The position numbers and the translations under genes are program-made. The notes under the pieces are model-generated. The model made no database searches. It saw only the letters and a list, made by a program, of their open reading frames with translations, and was not told the origin of the DNA. This document shows, piece by piece, positions 19,651 to 36,194 of a stretch of 64,000 nucleotides of DNA. The DNA comes from Marinobacter zhejiangensis (GTDB lineage: Bacteria > Pseudomonadota > Gammaproteobacteria > Pseudomonadales > Oleiphilaceae), in contig NZ_FOUE01000001.1 of NCBI RefSeq assembly GCF_900114775.1, forward strand, positions 62,001 to 126,000, read 5' to 3'. Positions within the stretch are counted from its first letter, which is position 1; each line of letters opens with the position of its first letter.

Positions 19651-20400
19651 TTAAACCGCACCACAAATACGAACAAAATCGTCCGAAACCAGTGATGCAC
19701 CGCCAATCAGCCCGCCATCAATGTCTGCCTGAGCAAACAGCTCGGCCGCATTATCCGGCTTCACGCTCCCCCCGTAAAGGAGAGAGATTTCCTGCGCCGG
19801 AGCACCCAGCTCTGACAACAGCCCACGCATGTTCGCGTGCATATTCTGGGCATCCACCGCTGTCGCGGTTTTGCCTGTACCAATGGCCCATACAGGCTCA
19901 TAGGCAATAACAATCTTTTTCCAGCCTTCGCCAGAAACGTCGGCCAGCGCTGCGCGAATCTGGCGCGCCACAACTTGCTCTGCCTGGCCAGCTTCACGCT
20001 CTTCCAGCGTCTCGCCAACACAGATGATGGCAACGAGACCGCTCGCTAGAATCAGCCGGACCTTCTCGGCCACCTGAACATCATCTTCAGCGAACAACTG
20101 CCGGCGTTCGGAGTGCCCAACCAACGCATAGGCACACCCGACATCACTCGCCATCTGCGCCGACACTTCACCGGTATAGGCCCCGGACTCCCAGCGCGCC
20201 ACATTCTGGACACCTAACTGAAGAGCACTTCCGGACACAGCCTTCTCTACGTCGGCCAGATAAAGCGAGGGAGGAATAATAACAACCTCTACATCTTTAT
20301 CAAGCTTTGCGACACCGGCTTTCACCCCGCCAACCAGAGATTCCACGAGTTCACGAGACCCGTTCATTTTCCAGTTCGCAGCAACAATATTTCGGCGCAT
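19651..20400 (-). CDS. tpiA: Triosephosphate isomerase
   Basis: This glycolytic enzyme interconverts dihydroxyacetone phosphate and glyceraldehyde-3-phosphate. Catalytic residues are visible: lysine in NWKMNG, histidine in LVGHSERR and glutamate in IAYEPVWAIGTGK; the phosphate loop is LLYGGSVKPDN. The ATG at 20400 gives 249 residues (MRRNIVAANWK) with AGGGGA five bases upstream. An ATG two codons earlier is too close to that site. Confidence 0.96.
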   Translation of the reverse strand: MRRNIVAANWKMNGSRELVESLVGGVKAGVAKLDKDVEVVIIPPSLYLADVEKAVSGSALQLGVQNVARWESGAYTGEVSAQMASDVGCAYALVGHSERRQLFAEDDVQVAEKVRLILASGLVAIICVGETLEEREAGQAEQVVARQIRAALADVSGEGWKKIVIAYEPVWAIGTGKTATAVDAQNMHANMRGLLSELGAPAQEISLLYGGSVKPDNAAELFAQADIDGGLIGGASLVSDDFVRICGAV

Positions 20401-20491
20401 TTCCATCCCCTGATACTGTCCCCAGATACGAGGGAGGCCGAACTATACAGCACTCCAAGCCGGTGTACAACCACGCAAATTCGCACAATGG

Positions 20492-21835
20492 TCAGTTCCG
20501 CGACTGACGCACCACCTCGGCAAGCTCTTCAGCGACCCGGCGGATAACATCGCCATCACGCCCTTCAGCCATTACCCGAATCAAAGGCTCGGTTCCGGAT
20601 GCCCGCAGCAGTACGCGCCCGGAATCACCGAGCATTTCCTCGGCATGCCGAACCGCCGTGGCGATATCCTCACGCCCAAGCGGGTCAAACCGCTCCGCGA
20701 CCTTCACATTGATCATGACCTGGGGGAGCTTGCTCATGCCGTGCCGGAGCTCAGCCAGGGACTGACCGGTACGCCACCCGGCCACCAGCACCTGGAGCGC
20801 AGACACAATGCCATCGCCGGTTGAGGTCCGGTCGCGAATCACCATATGCCCGGAGCCTTCACCACCAAGCACCCAGTTCTCCCGAACCAGGCGTTCCATC
20901 ACGTAGCGATCACCCACCTTGGCCCGCTCAAACGGAATCCCTCGCTCCCGCAAGGCCAACTCGACACCGAGATTGGTCATCAACGTGCCAACCACGCCAC
21001 CCTTGAGCTTCCCGGAACTCTGACGCTCGACAGCAATGATATAGAGCAGCTCATCACCGTCCACCTCGGTACCGTCGCGATCCACAAACATCACACGATC
21101 GCCGTCACCATCAAAGGCAATCCCGAAGTCAGCCCCTTTTGCGACTACCGCCTCACTCAACGCAGCCAGATGGGTCGAACCGACATCCAGGTTGATATTG
21201 AGACCGTCCGGCTCAACACCGATCAACGAAACTTTCGCCCCCAGCTCACGAAACACCTTCGGCGCGACATGATAGGTGGCGCCGTGGGCACAATCGAGCA
21301 CCACGTGCTTGCCCTCAAGGGTAAACTCGTTTGGCACGGTGCTCTTGCAGAACTCTACATAACGGCCCGGCGCATCATCGACGCGGCTGGCCTTACCCAG
21401 CTCGCTGGATTCCACCACCTCAATCGGCCGTTCCAGCCAGCGTTCAATTTCCTGCTCAACTGCGTCATCAAGCTTGGTTCCTGCCGCCGAGAAAAACTTG
21501 ATGCCATTATCGTGATGAGGGTTATGGGAAGCACTGATGACGATACCTGCCGACGCCCTGAAGGTACGGGTCAGATAGGCAATGGCCGGGGTCGGCATCG
21601 GCCCGAGCAGTTTCACATCCACACCGGCAGCAGACAGCCCCGCTTCAAGGGCAGACTCAAACATATAGCCAGATAGCCGGGTATCTTTCCCAATCAGGAC
21701 ACTGTTGCGCTGACCTTCGCGCTTGAATACCTGACCAACAGCCCAACCGAGACGCAACATAAACTCCGGCGTAATCGGGCCCTGACCCACTCGCCCACGA
21801 ATACCATCAGTGCCGAAATATTTTCTGCCAGTCAT
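20492..21835 (-). CDS. glmM: Phosphoglucosamine mutase
   Basis: The 447-residue enzyme converts glucosamine-6-phosphate to glucosamine-1-phosphate for UDP-GlcNAc, the precursor of peptidoglycan and lipopolysaccharide. The catalytic serine lies in [15 protein letters not shown], the metal loop is FDGDGDRV, the sugar loop contains GEGSGH and the phosphate loop is [12 protein letters not shown]. The N-terminus [14 protein letters not shown] is typical. It overlaps folP by four bases (ATGA), an arrangement also found in other gammaproteobacteria. Confidence 0.97.
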   Translation of the reverse strand: MTGRKYFGTDGIRGRVGQGPITPEFMLRLGWAVGQVFKREGQRNSVLIGKDTRLSGYMFESALEAGLSAAGVDVKLLGPMPTPAIAYLTRTFRASAGIVISASHNPHHDNGIKFFSAAGTKLDDAVEQEIERWLERPIEVVESSELGKASRVDDAPGRYVEFCKSTVPNEFTLEGKHVVLDCAHGATYHVAPKVFRELGAKVSLIGVEPDGLNINLDVGSTHLAALSEAVVAKGADFGIAFDGDGDRVMFVDRDGTEVDGDELLYIIAVERQSSGKLKGGVVGTLMTNLGVELALRERGIPFERAKVGDRYVMERLVRENWVLGGEGSGHMVIRDRTSTGDGIVSALQVLVAGWRTGQSLAELRHGMSKLPQVMINVKVAERFDPLGREDIATAVRHAEEMLGDSGRVLLRASGTEPLIRVMAEGRDGDVIRRVAEELAEVVRQSRN

Positions 21836-22665
21836 TGACCCACTCCCTCCATTGCCGACACCACTTTCACGGCATCGACGGTTTCCCAGACATCGTGCAC
21901 CCGCAGGATCGACGCCCCTTTTAATGCGGCTATTGTCGCCACAGCCAAACCCGCAGGCAACCGTTCATTGACATCACGACCGGTGATCTGACCCAACATG
22001 CTTTTTCTGGAAGCCCCCACAAACAGCGGGTACCCCAATACTTTCAGGCGATCCAGGACCGCCAGCAGCTGGAGGTTATGCTCCAGCGTTTTTCCAAACC
22101 CAAACCCCGGGTCCAGCAGAATTTTTTCAGCAGGCAGGCCTGCCGCTTCAACCACACGGACCCGGTCCATCAAAAATGCGCTCACTTCACGCATCACACT
22201 CTGGTACTGGGGGCGATCCTGCATATCCGTCGGCTGCCCCTGCATATGCATCAGGCACACAGGCAACCCACTGGCCACCGCAGCCTCCACAGCGCCATCC
22301 CGCCCCAGCGCCCGCACATCATTGATCAGCCCGGCGCCCAGCTTTGCGGTCTCGATCATCACCTCTGGCGTACTGGTATCCACCGACACCACCACATCCA
22401 GCTCTCGAGCGATCAGCTCCACCACCGGGCACACCCGGTCAAGCTCCACCTGCAAGGATACCGGTGCAGCACCCGGACGCGTCGACTCTCCGCCAACATC
22501 CACAAACGCCGCCCCCTGGGCCACCATTTCCCGGGCATGCATCAGCGCTATATCCGGGCGGTTGAAACGACCACCGTCGGAAAAGGAGTCCGGCGTCACA
22601 TTCAGGATTCCCATTACGTGGCAGCGCCCCATATCCAATGCGCGCCCACCAAAGTCCATGATCAT
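21832..22665 (-). CDS. folP: Dihydropteroate synthase
   Basis: The 277-residue TIM-barrel enzyme joins p-aminobenzoate to the pterin pyrophosphate in folate synthesis and is the sulfonamide target. Family motifs are [41 protein letters not shown] and [14 protein letters not shown] lies eight bases before the ATG. It is located between ftsH and glmM. Confidence 0.96.
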   Translation of the reverse strand: MIMDFGGRALDMGRCHVMGILNVTPDSFSDGGRFNRPDIALMHAREMVAQGAAFVDVGGESTRPGAAPVSLQVELDRVCPVVELIARELDVVVSVDTSTPEVMIETAKLGAGLINDVRALGRDGAVEAAVASGLPVCLMHMQGQPTDMQDRPQYQSVMREVSAFLMDRVRVVEAAGLPAEKILLDPGFGFGKTLEHNLQLLAVLDRLKVLGYPLFVGASRKSMLGQITGRDVNERLPAGLAVATIAALKGASILRVHDVWETVDAVKVVSAMEGVGQ

Positions 22666-22755
22666 CGTATTATCTCCAGGGGACTCGAACCAAACAGAAA
22701 CGCCGCCCAGAAGGGCGGCGTCAGCACTACCAGTTACGAAAGGAACCGCGCCAGA

Positions 22756-24690
22756 TCAGTGCTCGCCGGCGGGACGTCCGACGCTGCCAGCCGGGCGATC
22801 TTCTCCCGCCTTGTCAGCACCAGATTCATCAGTAGTGACACCACCCTGAGGACCGCTATCACCCCAGCCCTGAGGCGGACGTGGAGTACGACCTTCCATG
22901 ATGTCATCAATCTGATGACGATCGATCGTCTCATACTTCATCAGCGCGTCGGCCATCACATCCAGCTTGTCGCGGTTGTCCAACAACAGCTGTCGAGCCT
23001 TTTCGTAACACTCATCAATGATATTACGGACTTCCTCGTCAATGCGCTGAGCCGTTTCCGGGGAGTAAACCGTATGAGCCTGACCGGCCGAACGACCGAG
23101 GAACGGCTCTTCACTGTCAGTATCGTACTGCAGTGGCCCCAGCTTCTCAGACAACCCCCAACGGGTCACCATGTTACGGGCAAGGCTCGTGGCCCGCTCG
23201 ATATCATTGGAGGCTCCCGTAGTCACGCCTTCAAAGCCCAGGGTCAACTCTTCCGCGATACGGCCACCAAACAGGCTGCAAATCGAGCTGATCAGATAGC
23301 GCTTGCTATGACTGTAACGATCTTCCTCCGGCAGGAACATGGTGACACCCAAGGCCCGCCCACGGGGAATGATGCTGACCTTGTAAACCGGGTCGTGCTC
23401 CGGCATCAGGCGACCGACAATCGCGTGACCGGCTTCATGATAGGCGGTGTTCCGCTTCTCTTTCTCGTTCATCACCATGGACTTGCGTTCAGCGCCCATC
23501 ATGATCTTGTCTTTCGCCAGCTCCAGCTCCTCCATGGAAACCAGGCGCTGGTTGCGCCGCGCTGCAAACAGCGCCGCTTCGTTAATCAGGTTTGCAAGAT
23601 CGGCACCGGAGAAACCAGGGGTACCCCGAGCCAGCACGCCAGGATCAATCCCATCCGCCAGCGGCACTTTTTTCATGTGAACCTTGAGAATCTGCTCACG
23701 ACCAATAATGTCGGGCAGGTTGACCACCACCTGGCGGTCAAAACGTCCAGGCCGCAACAACGCCGGGTCAAGAACGTCCGGACGGTTTGTGGCGGCAATC
23801 ACGATCACGCCCTCATTACCTTCAAAACCATCCATTTCAACCAGCAACTGGTTCAGGGTTTGTTCACGCTCATCGTGACCACCACCCATGCCAGCGCCCC
23901 GGTGACGACCGACCGCATCAATCTCGTCGATAAAGATGATGCAGGGGCTCTGCTTCTTGGCCTGCTCGAACATATCGCGGACCCGGGAAGCACCAACACC
24001 GACAAACATTTCAACGAAGTCGGAACCGGAAATGGAGAAGAAGGGTACTTTTGCCTCACCGGCAATGGCTTTCGCCAGCAGAGTCTTACCGGTGCCTGGA
24101 GGGCCGACCATCAGCACCCCTTTCGGGATACGGCCACCCAGACGCTGGAATTTGCTCGGATCACGCAGGAAATCCACGATCTCCTTGACGTCTTCCTTCG
24201 CCTCATCGACCCCTGCCACATCGGCAAAGGTGGTCTTGATCTGATCCTCACTCATCAGGCGCGCTTTGCTCTTGCCAAAAGACATGGGCCCTTTGCCACC
24301 ACCGCCGCCTTGCATCTGCCGCATGAAGAACACGAACAGGGCGATAATAATCAGAATTGGGAAAGCCGCGACCAGTAACTGGGTCCACAAGCTCTGACGC
24401 TCAGGCTCCTTACCAACGACTTCAACGTTGTTCGCCAGGAGGTCGTCCATCAGCTTGTTGTCCGCCACTTGCGGGCGAATGGTCTGGAAACGGGAGCCGT
24501 CACCGCGGACACCCTGAATATCCAGGCCGTCAATCGTTACCTGACGCACTTGTCCCTGCTGTACCAACTGTACGAACTGGGAGTAATTTACCTGTTGACC
24601 GCTGGTTGATGGTGAGAAGTTTTGGAACACCATTAGCAGCACGGCGGCTATGATCAGCCAGAGAACCAGATTTTTTGCCATATCGTTCAA
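22756..24690 (-). CDS. ftsH: ATP-dependent zinc metalloprotease FtsH
   Basis: The 644-residue inner-membrane AAA+ protease degrades membrane proteins and regulators such as sigma-32 and LpxC. There are two N-terminal membrane helices (about 7-22 and 103-120). Walker [14 protein letters not shown] is near residue 195, followed by Walker B ([16 protein letters not shown]) and the second region of homology ([20 protein letters not shown]). The zinc site HEAGH is near 418. The tail is proline/glycine-rich. It lies 150 bases after rlmE. Confidence 0.97.
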   Translation of the reverse strand: MNDMAKNLVLWLIIAAVLLMVFQNFSPSTSGQQVNYSQFVQLVQQGQVRQVTIDGLDIQGVRGDGSRFQTIRPQVADNKLMDDLLANNVEVVGKEPERQSLWTQLLVAAFPILIIIALFVFFMRQMQGGGGGKGPMSFGKSKARLMSEDQIKTTFADVAGVDEAKEDVKEIVDFLRDPSKFQRLGGRIPKGVLMVGPPGTGKTLLAKAIAGEAKVPFFSISGSDFVEMFVGVGASRVRDMFEQAKKQSPCIIFIDEIDAVGRHRGAGMGGGHDEREQTLNQLLVEMDGFEGNEGVIVIAATNRPDVLDPALLRPGRFDRQVVVNLPDIIGREQILKVHMKKVPLADGIDPGVLARGTPGFSGADLANLINEAALFAARRNQRLVSMEELELAKDKIMMGAERKSMVMNEKEKRNTAYHEAGHAIVGRLMPEHDPVYKVSIIPRGRALGVTMFLPEEDRYSHSKRYLISSICSLFGGRIAEELTLGFEGVTTGASNDIERATSLARNMVTRWGLSEKLGPLQYDTDSEEPFLGRSAGQAHTVYSPETAQRIDEEVRNIIDECYEKARQLLLDNRDKLDVMADALMKYETIDRHQIDDIMEGRTPRPPQGWGDSGPQGGVTTDESGADKAGEDRPAGSVGRPAGEH

Positions 24691-24842
24691 GGATCGTCAC
24701 CTGTGAATTGAAAGACCACACCGCCAGACACACCGGAAGAACAGCCTCTATCGACACCTTACACCAATTGTAGGCACCACCACCACAACCCGGCTATCCG
24801 TATCGACCGAGCGCCGTGGATTTTTGTTATCTGAACCTCGTT

Positions 24843-25463
24843 TCAGCCCTTAAAGCCTTTGCCCACCAGATAAATCTCCCGGGAGCGCGCCCGTGAGGAA
24901 TCCGGTTTGCGGCTAACCACGCTGTTAAACGAGCCCCGCATGTCCTTTAACAGGGCATCGAAGCCTTCACCCTGAAAAACCTTCGCCACAAACACCCCAC
25001 CCGGCCTGAGCACCTGGCGAGCCATATCAAGCGCCAGCTCCACCAATCCCATGGCGCTGGGGATATCCACCGCAGCCATACCACTCATATTGGGTGCCAT
25101 ATCGGAAATTACAACGTCTGCCTGGCGATCTCCCAATTTATCCAGCAATTCATCAAACACCGATTGCTCGGTGAAATCGCCCTGGACAAACGTAACCCCG
25201 GCGATCGGGTCCATTGGAAGGATATCGCTGGCGAGCACCAACCCACTGTCGCCAACCCGCTCGACAGCGACCTGGGACCAGCCTCCCGGAGCGGCTCCAA
25301 GATCCACCACCAGCTGGCCATGACGGAACAGCCGGTCTTTCTGGTCCAGCTCGATCAGCTTATAGCTGGCCCGGGAACGGTAGCCTTCCGCCTGGGACTT
25401 TTTGACCCAGGTATCATCAAAATGTTCCTTCAGCCAGCGACCGCTGGATTTCGAACGCGCCAC
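24843..25463 (-). CDS. rlmE: 23S rRNA (uridine-2'-O)-methyltransferase RlmE
   Basis: RlmE (FtsJ/RrmJ) methylates U2552 of 23S rRNA. I start at the GTG at 25463 because GGAGG lies seven bases upstream and the product (207 residues, [16 protein letters not shown]) matches the family. An ATG at 25514 would add 17 atypical residues. The S-adenosylmethionine site is [13 protein letters not shown], and the K-D-K-E tetrad is carried by [18 protein letters not shown] and [11 protein letters not shown]. It is divergent from yhbY. Confidence 0.94.
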   Translation of the reverse strand: MARSKSSGRWLKEHFDDTWVKKSQAEGYRSRASYKLIELDQKDRLFRHGQLVVDLGAAPGGWSQVAVERVGDSGLVLASDILPMDPIAGVTFVQGDFTEQSVFDELLDKLGDRQADVVISDMAPNMSGMAAVDIPSAMGLVELALDMARQVLRPGGVFVAKVFQGEGFDALLKDMRGSFNSVVSRKPDSSRARSREIYLVGKGFKG

Positions 25464-25604
25464 TTTCACCTCCCACAACGGATTGATACGTGGTTTTGGC
25501 CATTTCACCACCATCCGGATCTGTTACAATCGCCCGATTATAAAGGTTTGACGGCCTGAGTGCCGCTGACGATTTTTTTATGGCACCCATTGAAGGATTC
25601 CATC

Positions 25605-25916
25605 ATGAGCCTGTCGCCTGAGCAGCGTCGCGAATATCGGGGCATTGCCCACACACTGAAACCCATTATCATTATCGGCGACAAGGGGCTGACCGAAGGC
25701 CTCCAGCAGGAACTCGACCGCGCCCTGAACGACCATGAACTGATCAAGATCAAGGTGGCCAACCCGGACCGCGACGCCCGTCGTGAAGCCATCGAATTTT
25801 TGTGCAAGGAGTCTGGCGCCCAGCTGATTCAGGTGATCGGCAAAATCGCCGTCATCCTGCGCCGGGCCAAGAAGCCCAACCCCAAGCTCTCCAACCTGCT
25901 ACGCCATCGCGGCTGA
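25605..25916 (+). CDS. yhbY: YhbY, CRS1/YhbY-domain ribosome-assembly RNA-binding protein
   Basis: The 103-residue KH-like protein associates with pre-50S particles. The ATG at 25605 begins MSLSPEQRREYRGIAHTLKP, and the conserved loop IIGDKGLTEGLQQEL carries the GxxG-like motif. The strongly basic end RRAKKPNPKLSNLLRHR is typical. It is the only plus-strand gene in this housekeeping block. It diverges from rlmE and converges on greA. Confidence 0.92.
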   Translation: MSLSPEQRREYRGIAHTLKPIIIIGDKGLTEGLQQELDRALNDHELIKIKVANPDRDARREAIEFLCKESGAQLIQVIGKIAVILRRAKKPNPKLSNLLRHRG

Positions 25917-25926
25917 ACGCAGGCAT

Positions 25927-25970
25927 AAAAAAACCGGCATCGGGCGAACCCTGGTGCCGGTTTTTTTTTT
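25927..25970. terminator. Bidirectional terminator between yhbY and greA
   Basis: The stem AACCGGCA / TGCCGGTT is flanked by seven A on the left and ten T on the right. It can end both convergent transcripts. Confidence 0.88.
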
Positions 25971-26006
25971 GCGCCCCACCCAGACTTGGTGAGGCGCACG
26001 AGCCCA

Positions 26007-26486
26007 TTAAAGGTGCTCGACTTCCTCGATTTCGTACTCCACGGTCCCTGACGGTACCCGGATGGCGACCACATCGCCTTCATTCTTGCCAATCAAGGCA
26101 CGAGCAATCGGCGAGGACACCGAAATCTTACCCGCCTTGATATCAGCCTCATCTTCACCGCAGATCTGATATTTGACCTGCTCGTCGGTGTCCAGGTTGA
26201 GCAGGTGAACAGTCACCCCAAAAACCACCTTACCGGTGTTCTCCATGGTTGTAACATCAATCACCTGGGCCGAGGACAGTTTGCCCTCGATTTCCTGGAT
26301 ACGGCCTTCGACAAAGCTCTGCTGCTCACGGGCAGCATGATACTCGGCGTTTTCCTTGAGGTCGCCGTGCTCACGAGCCTCGGCGATCGCCGCAATAACC
26401 CGGGGACGCTCTACGCTCTTGAGCTGCTGAAGTTCGGCCCGAAGCGCCTCTTCACCAGCCTTGGTCATAGGAACACGAGTTGTCAT
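26007..26486 (-). CDS. greA: Transcription elongation factor GreA
   Basis: The 159-residue factor reactivates backtracked RNA polymerase by stimulating transcript cleavage. The ATG at 26486 ([20 protein letters not shown]) is the family start. The N-terminal coiled coil has the acidic tip [20 protein letters not shown], and the C-terminal FKBP-like domain ends [12 protein letters not shown]. Four bases separate it from the carB stop, so it is the last gene of the carAB-greA operon. Confidence 0.96.
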   Translation of the reverse strand: MTTRVPMTKAGEEALRAELQQLKSVERPRVIAAIAEAREHGDLKENAEYHAAREQQSFVEGRIQEIEGKLSSAQVIDVTTMENTGKVVFGVTVHLLNLDTDEQVKYQICGEDEADIKAGKISVSSPIARALIGKNEGDVVAIRVPSGTVEYEIEEVEHL

Positions 26487-26490
26487 AGTC

Positions 26491-29706
<3,216 letters not shown>

Positions 29707-29785
29707 GTCTTGGTAAACCTGTCAGCAACGTTTAAATTCTTGCAGCGCAAAACACGGCGCAGCCTGTTATTTGTCCGGAAGGCCC

Positions 29786-30946
29786 TCAGGCCTTAGACGC
29801 TTTCATCAACTGGATAAACTCATCAAACAGCGGCGCCACGTCGTGCGGTCCCGGGCTGGCTTCCGGGTGCCCCTGGAAACTGTAAGCCGGCTTGTCGGTA
29901 CGGCGAATACCCTGGAGGGTGCCGTCGAACAGGGACTTGTGAGTCGCCTCGATGTTATCCGGGAGCGTCGTCTCGTCCACGGCGAATCCGTGGTTCTGGC
30001 TGGTAATCATGACTTCGCCGGTTTTCAGGTCCTGCACCGGGTGGTTGGCACCATGGTGACCGTGACCCATCTTGACGGTCTTGGCACCACTGGCCAGGGC
30101 CAGTAACTGATGCCCCAGACAGATACCAAACACCGGAATATTGGTTTCCAGCACATCCCGAATAGCCTGGATGGCGTAGTCACAGGGTTCTGGGTCGCCA
30201 GGGCCATTAGACAGGAACACCCCGTCCGGATTCATCGCCAGCACCTCAGAAGCCGGTGTCTGGGCGGGTACAACCGTGATGTCGCAACCGCGGGAAGCCA
30301 GCATGCGCAGGATATTGAGCTTGACCCCATAATCCCAGGCCACCACTTTAAAGCGAGCGTCGGTCTGCTCACCGTAGCCATTGGCCAGGTCCCACTCGGT
30401 CTGATTCCACTGCCAGGTCTTTTCGCAGGTCACTTCCTTGGCCAGGTCCATGCCCTTCAGGCCGGGGAAGGCCTTGGCCAGCTCCAGCGCACGCTCCGGA
30501 GTTGCGTTGGCACCAGCGATAACGGCACCGTTCTGGGAACCTTTGTCACGCAGGATGCGGGTCAGACGGCGGGTATCAATGTCGGCGATGCCAACAATGT
30601 TGTTGTCACGGAGGTAGTCTTCCAGTGAACCGGTGCTGCGCCAGTTGCTGGCCAGCAGCGGCAAATCACGGATAATCAGGCCAGCAGCCTGGATACAATC
30701 AGACTCCACGTCTTCTTCATTGACACCGGTGTTGCCAATATGAGGATAGGTCAGGGTTACGATCTGGCGGGCATAGGACGGATCAGTCAGAATTTCCTGA
30801 TAGCCGGTCATGGCGGTGTTGAACACCACCTCGCCGCTGGTTTCACCTTCGGCGCCAATGGCGAATCCGTGGAACAGGCTTCCGTCTTCGAGAGCCAGGA
30901 TTGCCGGGGTTCTCAAGGTGTCGGTGCTCAAGATTTGAGTACTCAA
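29786..30946 (-). CDS. carA: Carbamoyl-phosphate synthase small (glutaminase) subunit
   Basis: CarA hydrolyses glutamine and channels ammonia to CarB. The class I amidotransferase triad is visible: cysteine in [10 protein letters not shown] near residue 275, and histidine with glutamate in [15 protein letters not shown] place the start at the TTG at 30946 ([20 protein letters not shown]) because GAGGA lies eight bases upstream. The ATG at 30961 has no ribosome site, and a further TTG at 30916 would mimic the pseudomonad N-terminus. The region holds three TTGAGNAC repeats (see findings). Confidence 0.92.
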   Translation of the reverse strand: MSTQILSTDTLRTPAILALEDGSLFHGFAIGAEGETSGEVVFNTAMTGYQEILTDPSYARQIVTLTYPHIGNTGVNEEDVESDCIQAAGLIIRDLPLLASNWRSTGSLEDYLRDNNIVGIADIDTRRLTRILRDKGSQNGAVIAGANATPERALELAKAFPGLKGMDLAKEVTCEKTWQWNQTEWDLANGYGEQTDARFKVVAWDYGVKLNILRMLASRGCDITVVPAQTPASEVLAMNPDGVFLSNGPGDPEPCDYAIQAIRDVLETNIPVFGICLGHQLLALASGAKTVKMGHGHHGANHPVQDLKTGEVMITSQNHGFAVDETTLPDNIEATHKSLFDGTLQGIRRTDKPAYSFQGHPEASPGPHDVAPLFDEFIQLMKASKA

Positions 30947-31071
30947 GGCTTGTATCCTCATCGAGTGGCGTATCGTCAGTTCCGAATCGGGATCTCGCTC
31001 ACCCCCTAAACCGGAGTGAATGCCAAATCCTCAACGTCACGAACAGGAGCGCAAGCGCAAATTCAGGTCGC

Positions 31072-31112
31072 AAAAAAGCGAGAGGGAGCAAGTTGCTCCG
31101 TCCCGCTTTTTT
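31072..31112. terminator. Terminator between dapB and carA
   Basis: A long, slightly imperfect stem (AAAAAAGCG with AGGGAGCAA, paired with GTTGCTCC and CGCTTTTTT) has T runs on both strands. On the minus strand it ends the dapB transcript, so carA needs its own promoter in the 125 bases that follow. Confidence 0.8.
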
Positions 31113-31248
31113 GTTGTTAGGGCGCCGCCTACAACAGCGCCCCGGCATTTTTAAGCTACGCTTGGTGCAGTTAAACTTCCTCATTATAAAAAAATCAGGG
31201 GTTCACTGTCCACGACAAAAAATGCTCAGCGTCGGTATCGGCCCTCAA

Positions 31249-33185
<1,937 letters not shown>

Positions 33186-33294
33186 GCTAAAAACCCTGTT
33201 AACGCCCGCCGCCTTCGCGCCGGGCCTTTGACTACTTGAATTCGCTTGTGCAAATGGAGCTGCGCGGCATTCTAACGCAACCCCTTAAACGAGG

Positions 33295-33327
33295 AAAAAC
33301 GCGGGAACCCAATTATCCCCGCGTTTT
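33295..33327 (-). terminator. Terminator between dnaK and dnaJ
   Basis: AAAACGCGGG and CCCGCGTTTT pair across an 11-13-base loop, with T runs on both strands. It lies 24 bases beyond the dnaK stop and 110 bases before dnaJ. It should lower dnaJ expression relative to dnaK or separate them. Confidence 0.75.
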
Positions 33328-33350
33328 CCTTGGTGACGACTGCGCAGAAC

Positions 33351-35282
33351 TTAGCGCTTGTCGTCGTCTTTCACCTCTTCAAACTCTGCGTCGACTGCGT
33401 CATCGGCAGCACCAGACTGAGCACCTGCCTGCTCGGCAGCACCCGCCGGACCGGCCTGGTCAGCCTGCTCAGCGTACATCTTCTGAGCCAGCTCGGAAGA
33501 CACTTCTGTCAGCTTCTGGGTTTTGGCTTCGATGTCGTCCTTATCAGAACCGGGCAACGCTTCTTCCAGGTCCTTGATGGCCGCTTCGATGCTTTCCTTC
33601 TCGCTGTCAGTCACCTTGTCAGCGGCGTCGGTCAGGGTCTTGCGAACCGCATGAACCATGGCGTCGCCCTGGTTACGAGCCTGAACCAGCTCCTCAAACT
33701 TGCGATCTTCCTCGGCATTCGCCTCGGCATCGGTCACCATCTTCTCGATTTCATCGTCGCTCAGACCAGAAGAGGCCTTGATCACGATGGACTGTTCTTT
33801 GCCAGTGGCCTTGTCCTTTGCGGACACGTTCAGGATACCGTTGGCATCGATATCGAAGGTCACTTCGATCTGAGGTACGCCACGGGGCGCGGGCGGAATA
33901 TCCGCCAGGTCAAACCGACCCAGGGACTTGTTCTGGGACGCTTGCTTACGCTCACCCTGAACCACGTGAATGGTTACCGCTGTCTGGCTGTCATCCGCCG
34001 TTGAGAAGGTCTGGGACTTCTTGGTCGGGATGGTGGTGTTCTTCTCGATCAGAGGAGTCGCCACGCCACCCATGGTTTCGATACCCAGGGTCAGCGGAGT
34101 GACGTCCAGCAGCAGAACGTCTTTGACATCACCGGACAGAACCGCCGCCTGGATGGCCGCGCCCATGGCAACCGCCTCATCCGGGTTCACGTCCTTGCGT
34201 GCTTCCTTACCGAAGAACGCTTTTACCTTTTCCTGCACCAGCGGCATACGGGTCTGACCACCAACCAGGATCACTTCGTCGATCTCGTTACCGCTCAGGC
34301 CGGCATCTTCCAGCGCAATCCGGCACGGCTCCAGGGAACGCTCAACCAGATCCTCAACGAGGGATTCCAGCTTGGCACGGGTCAGCTTCACGTTCATGTG
34401 CTTGGGACCGCTGGCATCCGCCGTGATGTACGGCAGGTTGACGTCGGTCTGCTGGCTGCTGGACAGTTCAATCTTGGCCTTCTCGCCCGCTTCTTTCAGG
34501 CGCTGCATTGCCAGGGAATCACCGCGCAGGTCGATGCCACTGTCTTTCTTGAACTGGTCCGCCAGGTATTCGATGACCTTCAGGTCAAAGTCTTCACCAC
34601 CGAGGAAGGTGTCACCGTTGGTGGCCAGCACTTCAAACTGGTGCTCACCGTCAACGTCGGCAATCTCGATGATGGACAAGTCGAAGGTACCGCCACCGAG
34701 GTCGTAAACCGCAACGGTACGATCACCGGTTTTCTTGTCCAGACCGTAGGCCAGGGCCGCTGCAGTCGGCTCGTTGATGATACGCTTAACTTCCAGACCG
34801 GCGATCTTGCCCGCATCTTTGGTTGCCTGACGCTGGCTGTCGTTGAAGTAAGCCGGAACGGTGATAACCGCCTCGGTCACTTTCTCACCCAGGTAATCTT
34901 CAGCGGTTTTCTTCATCTTCTTGAGGACTTCCGCAGAGATCTGCGGCGGAGCCATCTTCTGGCCTTTTACCTCAACCCAGGCATCGCCGTTGTCAGCCTT
35001 GGCAATGGTGTACGGCACCATCTTGATGTCTTTCTGGACAACGTTGTCTTCGAAACGACGACCAATCAGTCGCTTGATGGCGTACAGGGTGTTGGCCGGG
35101 TTGGTGACCGCCTGACGCTTGGCAGACTGACCTACCAGGGTTTCGCCGTCATCGGTGTAGGCGATGATGGACGGGGTAGTACGATCGCCTTCGGCGTTCT
35201 CGATCACCTTAACCTTGTCACCATCCATGATGGCCACACAGGAGTTGGTGGTTCCCAGGTCGATACCAATAATTTTGCTCAT
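33351..35282 (-). CDS. dnaK: Molecular chaperone DnaK (Hsp70)
   Basis: The 643-residue chaperone has the N-terminal ATPase signature [12 protein letters not shown], the phosphate loops [17 protein letters not shown] and [15 protein letters not shown], a linker [16 protein letters not shown] and a C-terminal lid. It ends [11 protein letters not shown], the co-chaperone-docking tail form. Its internal alanine/glutamine-rich segment near the end is usual for proteobacteria. It lies 116 bases after grpE and is probably cotranscribed. Confidence 0.98.
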   Translation of the reverse strand: MSKIIGIDLGTTNSCVAIMDGDKVKVIENAEGDRTTPSIIAYTDDGETLVGQSAKRQAVTNPANTLYAIKRLIGRRFEDNVVQKDIKMVPYTIAKADNGDAWVEVKGQKMAPPQISAEVLKKMKKTAEDYLGEKVTEAVITVPAYFNDSQRQATKDAGKIAGLEVKRIINEPTAAALAYGLDKKTGDRTVAVYDLGGGTFDLSIIEIADVDGEHQFEVLATNGDTFLGGEDFDLKVIEYLADQFKKDSGIDLRGDSLAMQRLKEAGEKAKIELSSSQQTDVNLPYITADASGPKHMNVKLTRAKLESLVEDLVERSLEPCRIALEDAGLSGNEIDEVILVGGQTRMPLVQEKVKAFFGKEARKDVNPDEAVAMGAAIQAAVLSGDVKDVLLLDVTPLTLGIETMGGVATPLIEKNTTIPTKKSQTFSTADDSQTAVTIHVVQGERKQASQNKSLGRFDLADIPPAPRGVPQIEVTFDIDANGILNVSAKDKATGKEQSIVIKASSGLSDDEIEKMVTDAEANAEEDRKFEELVQARNQGDAMVHAVRKTLTDAADKVTDSEKESIEAAIKDLEEALPGSDKDDIEAKTQKLTEVSSELAQKMYAEQADQAGPAGAAEQAGAQSGAADDAVDAEFEEVKDDDKR

Positions 35283-35398
35283 TGATTCACTCCAATTCGT
35301 TTTTCAATTCTGTTCGGGCACTTAGCGCACTTCTGGTTCAGGGTAGCGGGCCCGTGACGTTACTCGTTACTGCCTATATTGGCGCCGTCTTGAACTTT

Positions 35399-36010
35399 TC
35401 AAGCCTGCTCGTCGATTTTTGGTGCTTCGTCGGCCTTGGCAACAACAACCATGGCGGGGCGCACCAGACGCTCATTCAGGGTGTACCCCTTCTGGATCAC
35501 CGCCACCACGCTGTTGGGCTCGGCATCGGGCGCCGGCACCATGGACATGGCTTCGTGCAACTGCGGATCAAACGGTTCACCCACCGGATTGACCTGCGCT
35601 ACCTTGAACTTGCCAAGACTGCCCATCAACAGACCAAGGGTCATTTCGACACCTTCACGGATAGACGCAACCACCTGGCCATCAACATCCTGGGCCTCGG
35701 TACTTTCCACCGCTTTCTCAAGGCTGTCCGCAACCGGCAGAAGCTCTTTTACAAACTTTTCCAGGGCGAATTTGTGGGCCTTCTCGACGTCCTGCTCCGC
35801 ACGGCGGCGAATGTTTTGCATCTCGGCCTGAAGCCTCAGCATCTGCTCTTTCGAGTCCTGAAGTTCTGCGCGCAGCGCCTCGACTTCGGATTCTTCAGCC
35901 CCTTCACCCTGAGCCGCGTCGGCCGCCTCTGCCGATGCCTGCTCCGCGTTAGCGGCAGCCTCTTTCAATTCCTCTTCGACCTGATCATTGCGGGTGTCGT
36001 CAGCACTCAT
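35399..36010 (-). CDS. grpE: Nucleotide exchange factor GrpE
   Basis: The 203-residue DnaK exchange factor has an acidic, alanine-rich N-terminal 50 residues and a long coiled coil ([40 protein letters not shown]). The C-terminal beta-domain contains [15 protein letters not shown] and the family end [21 protein letters not shown] sigma-32 promoter lies upstream. Confidence 0.96.
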   Translation of the reverse strand: MSADDTRNDQVEEELKEAAANAEQASAEAADAAQGEGAEESEVEALRAELQDSKEQMLRLQAEMQNIRRRAEQDVEKAHKFALEKFVKELLPVADSLEKAVESTEAQDVDGQVVASIREGVEMTLGLLMGSLGKFKVAQVNPVGEPFDPQLHEAMSMVPAPDAEPNSVVAVIQKGYTLNERLVRPAMVVVAKADEAPKIDEQA

Positions 36011-36105
36011 TGGCTACTCCTGCTCAAACTTGAAGCGCCCGGCTCGCGGGCTTCTATTACGTGACCCGGGCAAATCCACACCGGGTTTATGGACTTTGCG
36101 AACGG

Positions 36106-36133
36106 ATATGGGGCCCGAATTCACGGTTTCAAC
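36106..36133 (-). promoter_or_regulatory. Sigma-32 (heat-shock) promoter for grpE-dnaK
   Basis: On the minus strand GTTGAAA (36127-36133) and CCCCATAT (36106-36113) are 13 bases apart, a close match to the sigma-32 consensus (CTTGAAA, 11-16 bases, CCCCATNT). The start would fall about 90 bases before grpE. Confidence 0.78.
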
Positions 36134-36175
36134 CACCGGCGTGAAGGAATTCATCATTTGCAAACAGGAAAAACC

Positions 36176-36191
36176 CTGTATATATTCACAG
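36176..36191 (+). promoter_or_regulatory. LexA (SOS) box 1 upstream of recN
   Basis: CTGTATATATTCACAG fits CTGT-N8-ACAG exactly, with the AT-rich centre typical of LexA sites. It lies 60 bases before the recN start. Confidence 0.85.
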
Positions 36192-36194
36192 CTA

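Noticed and set aside
22078..24378. Plus-strand open frame of 766 codons
   Set aside because: It is antisense to folP and ftsH, both certain genes.
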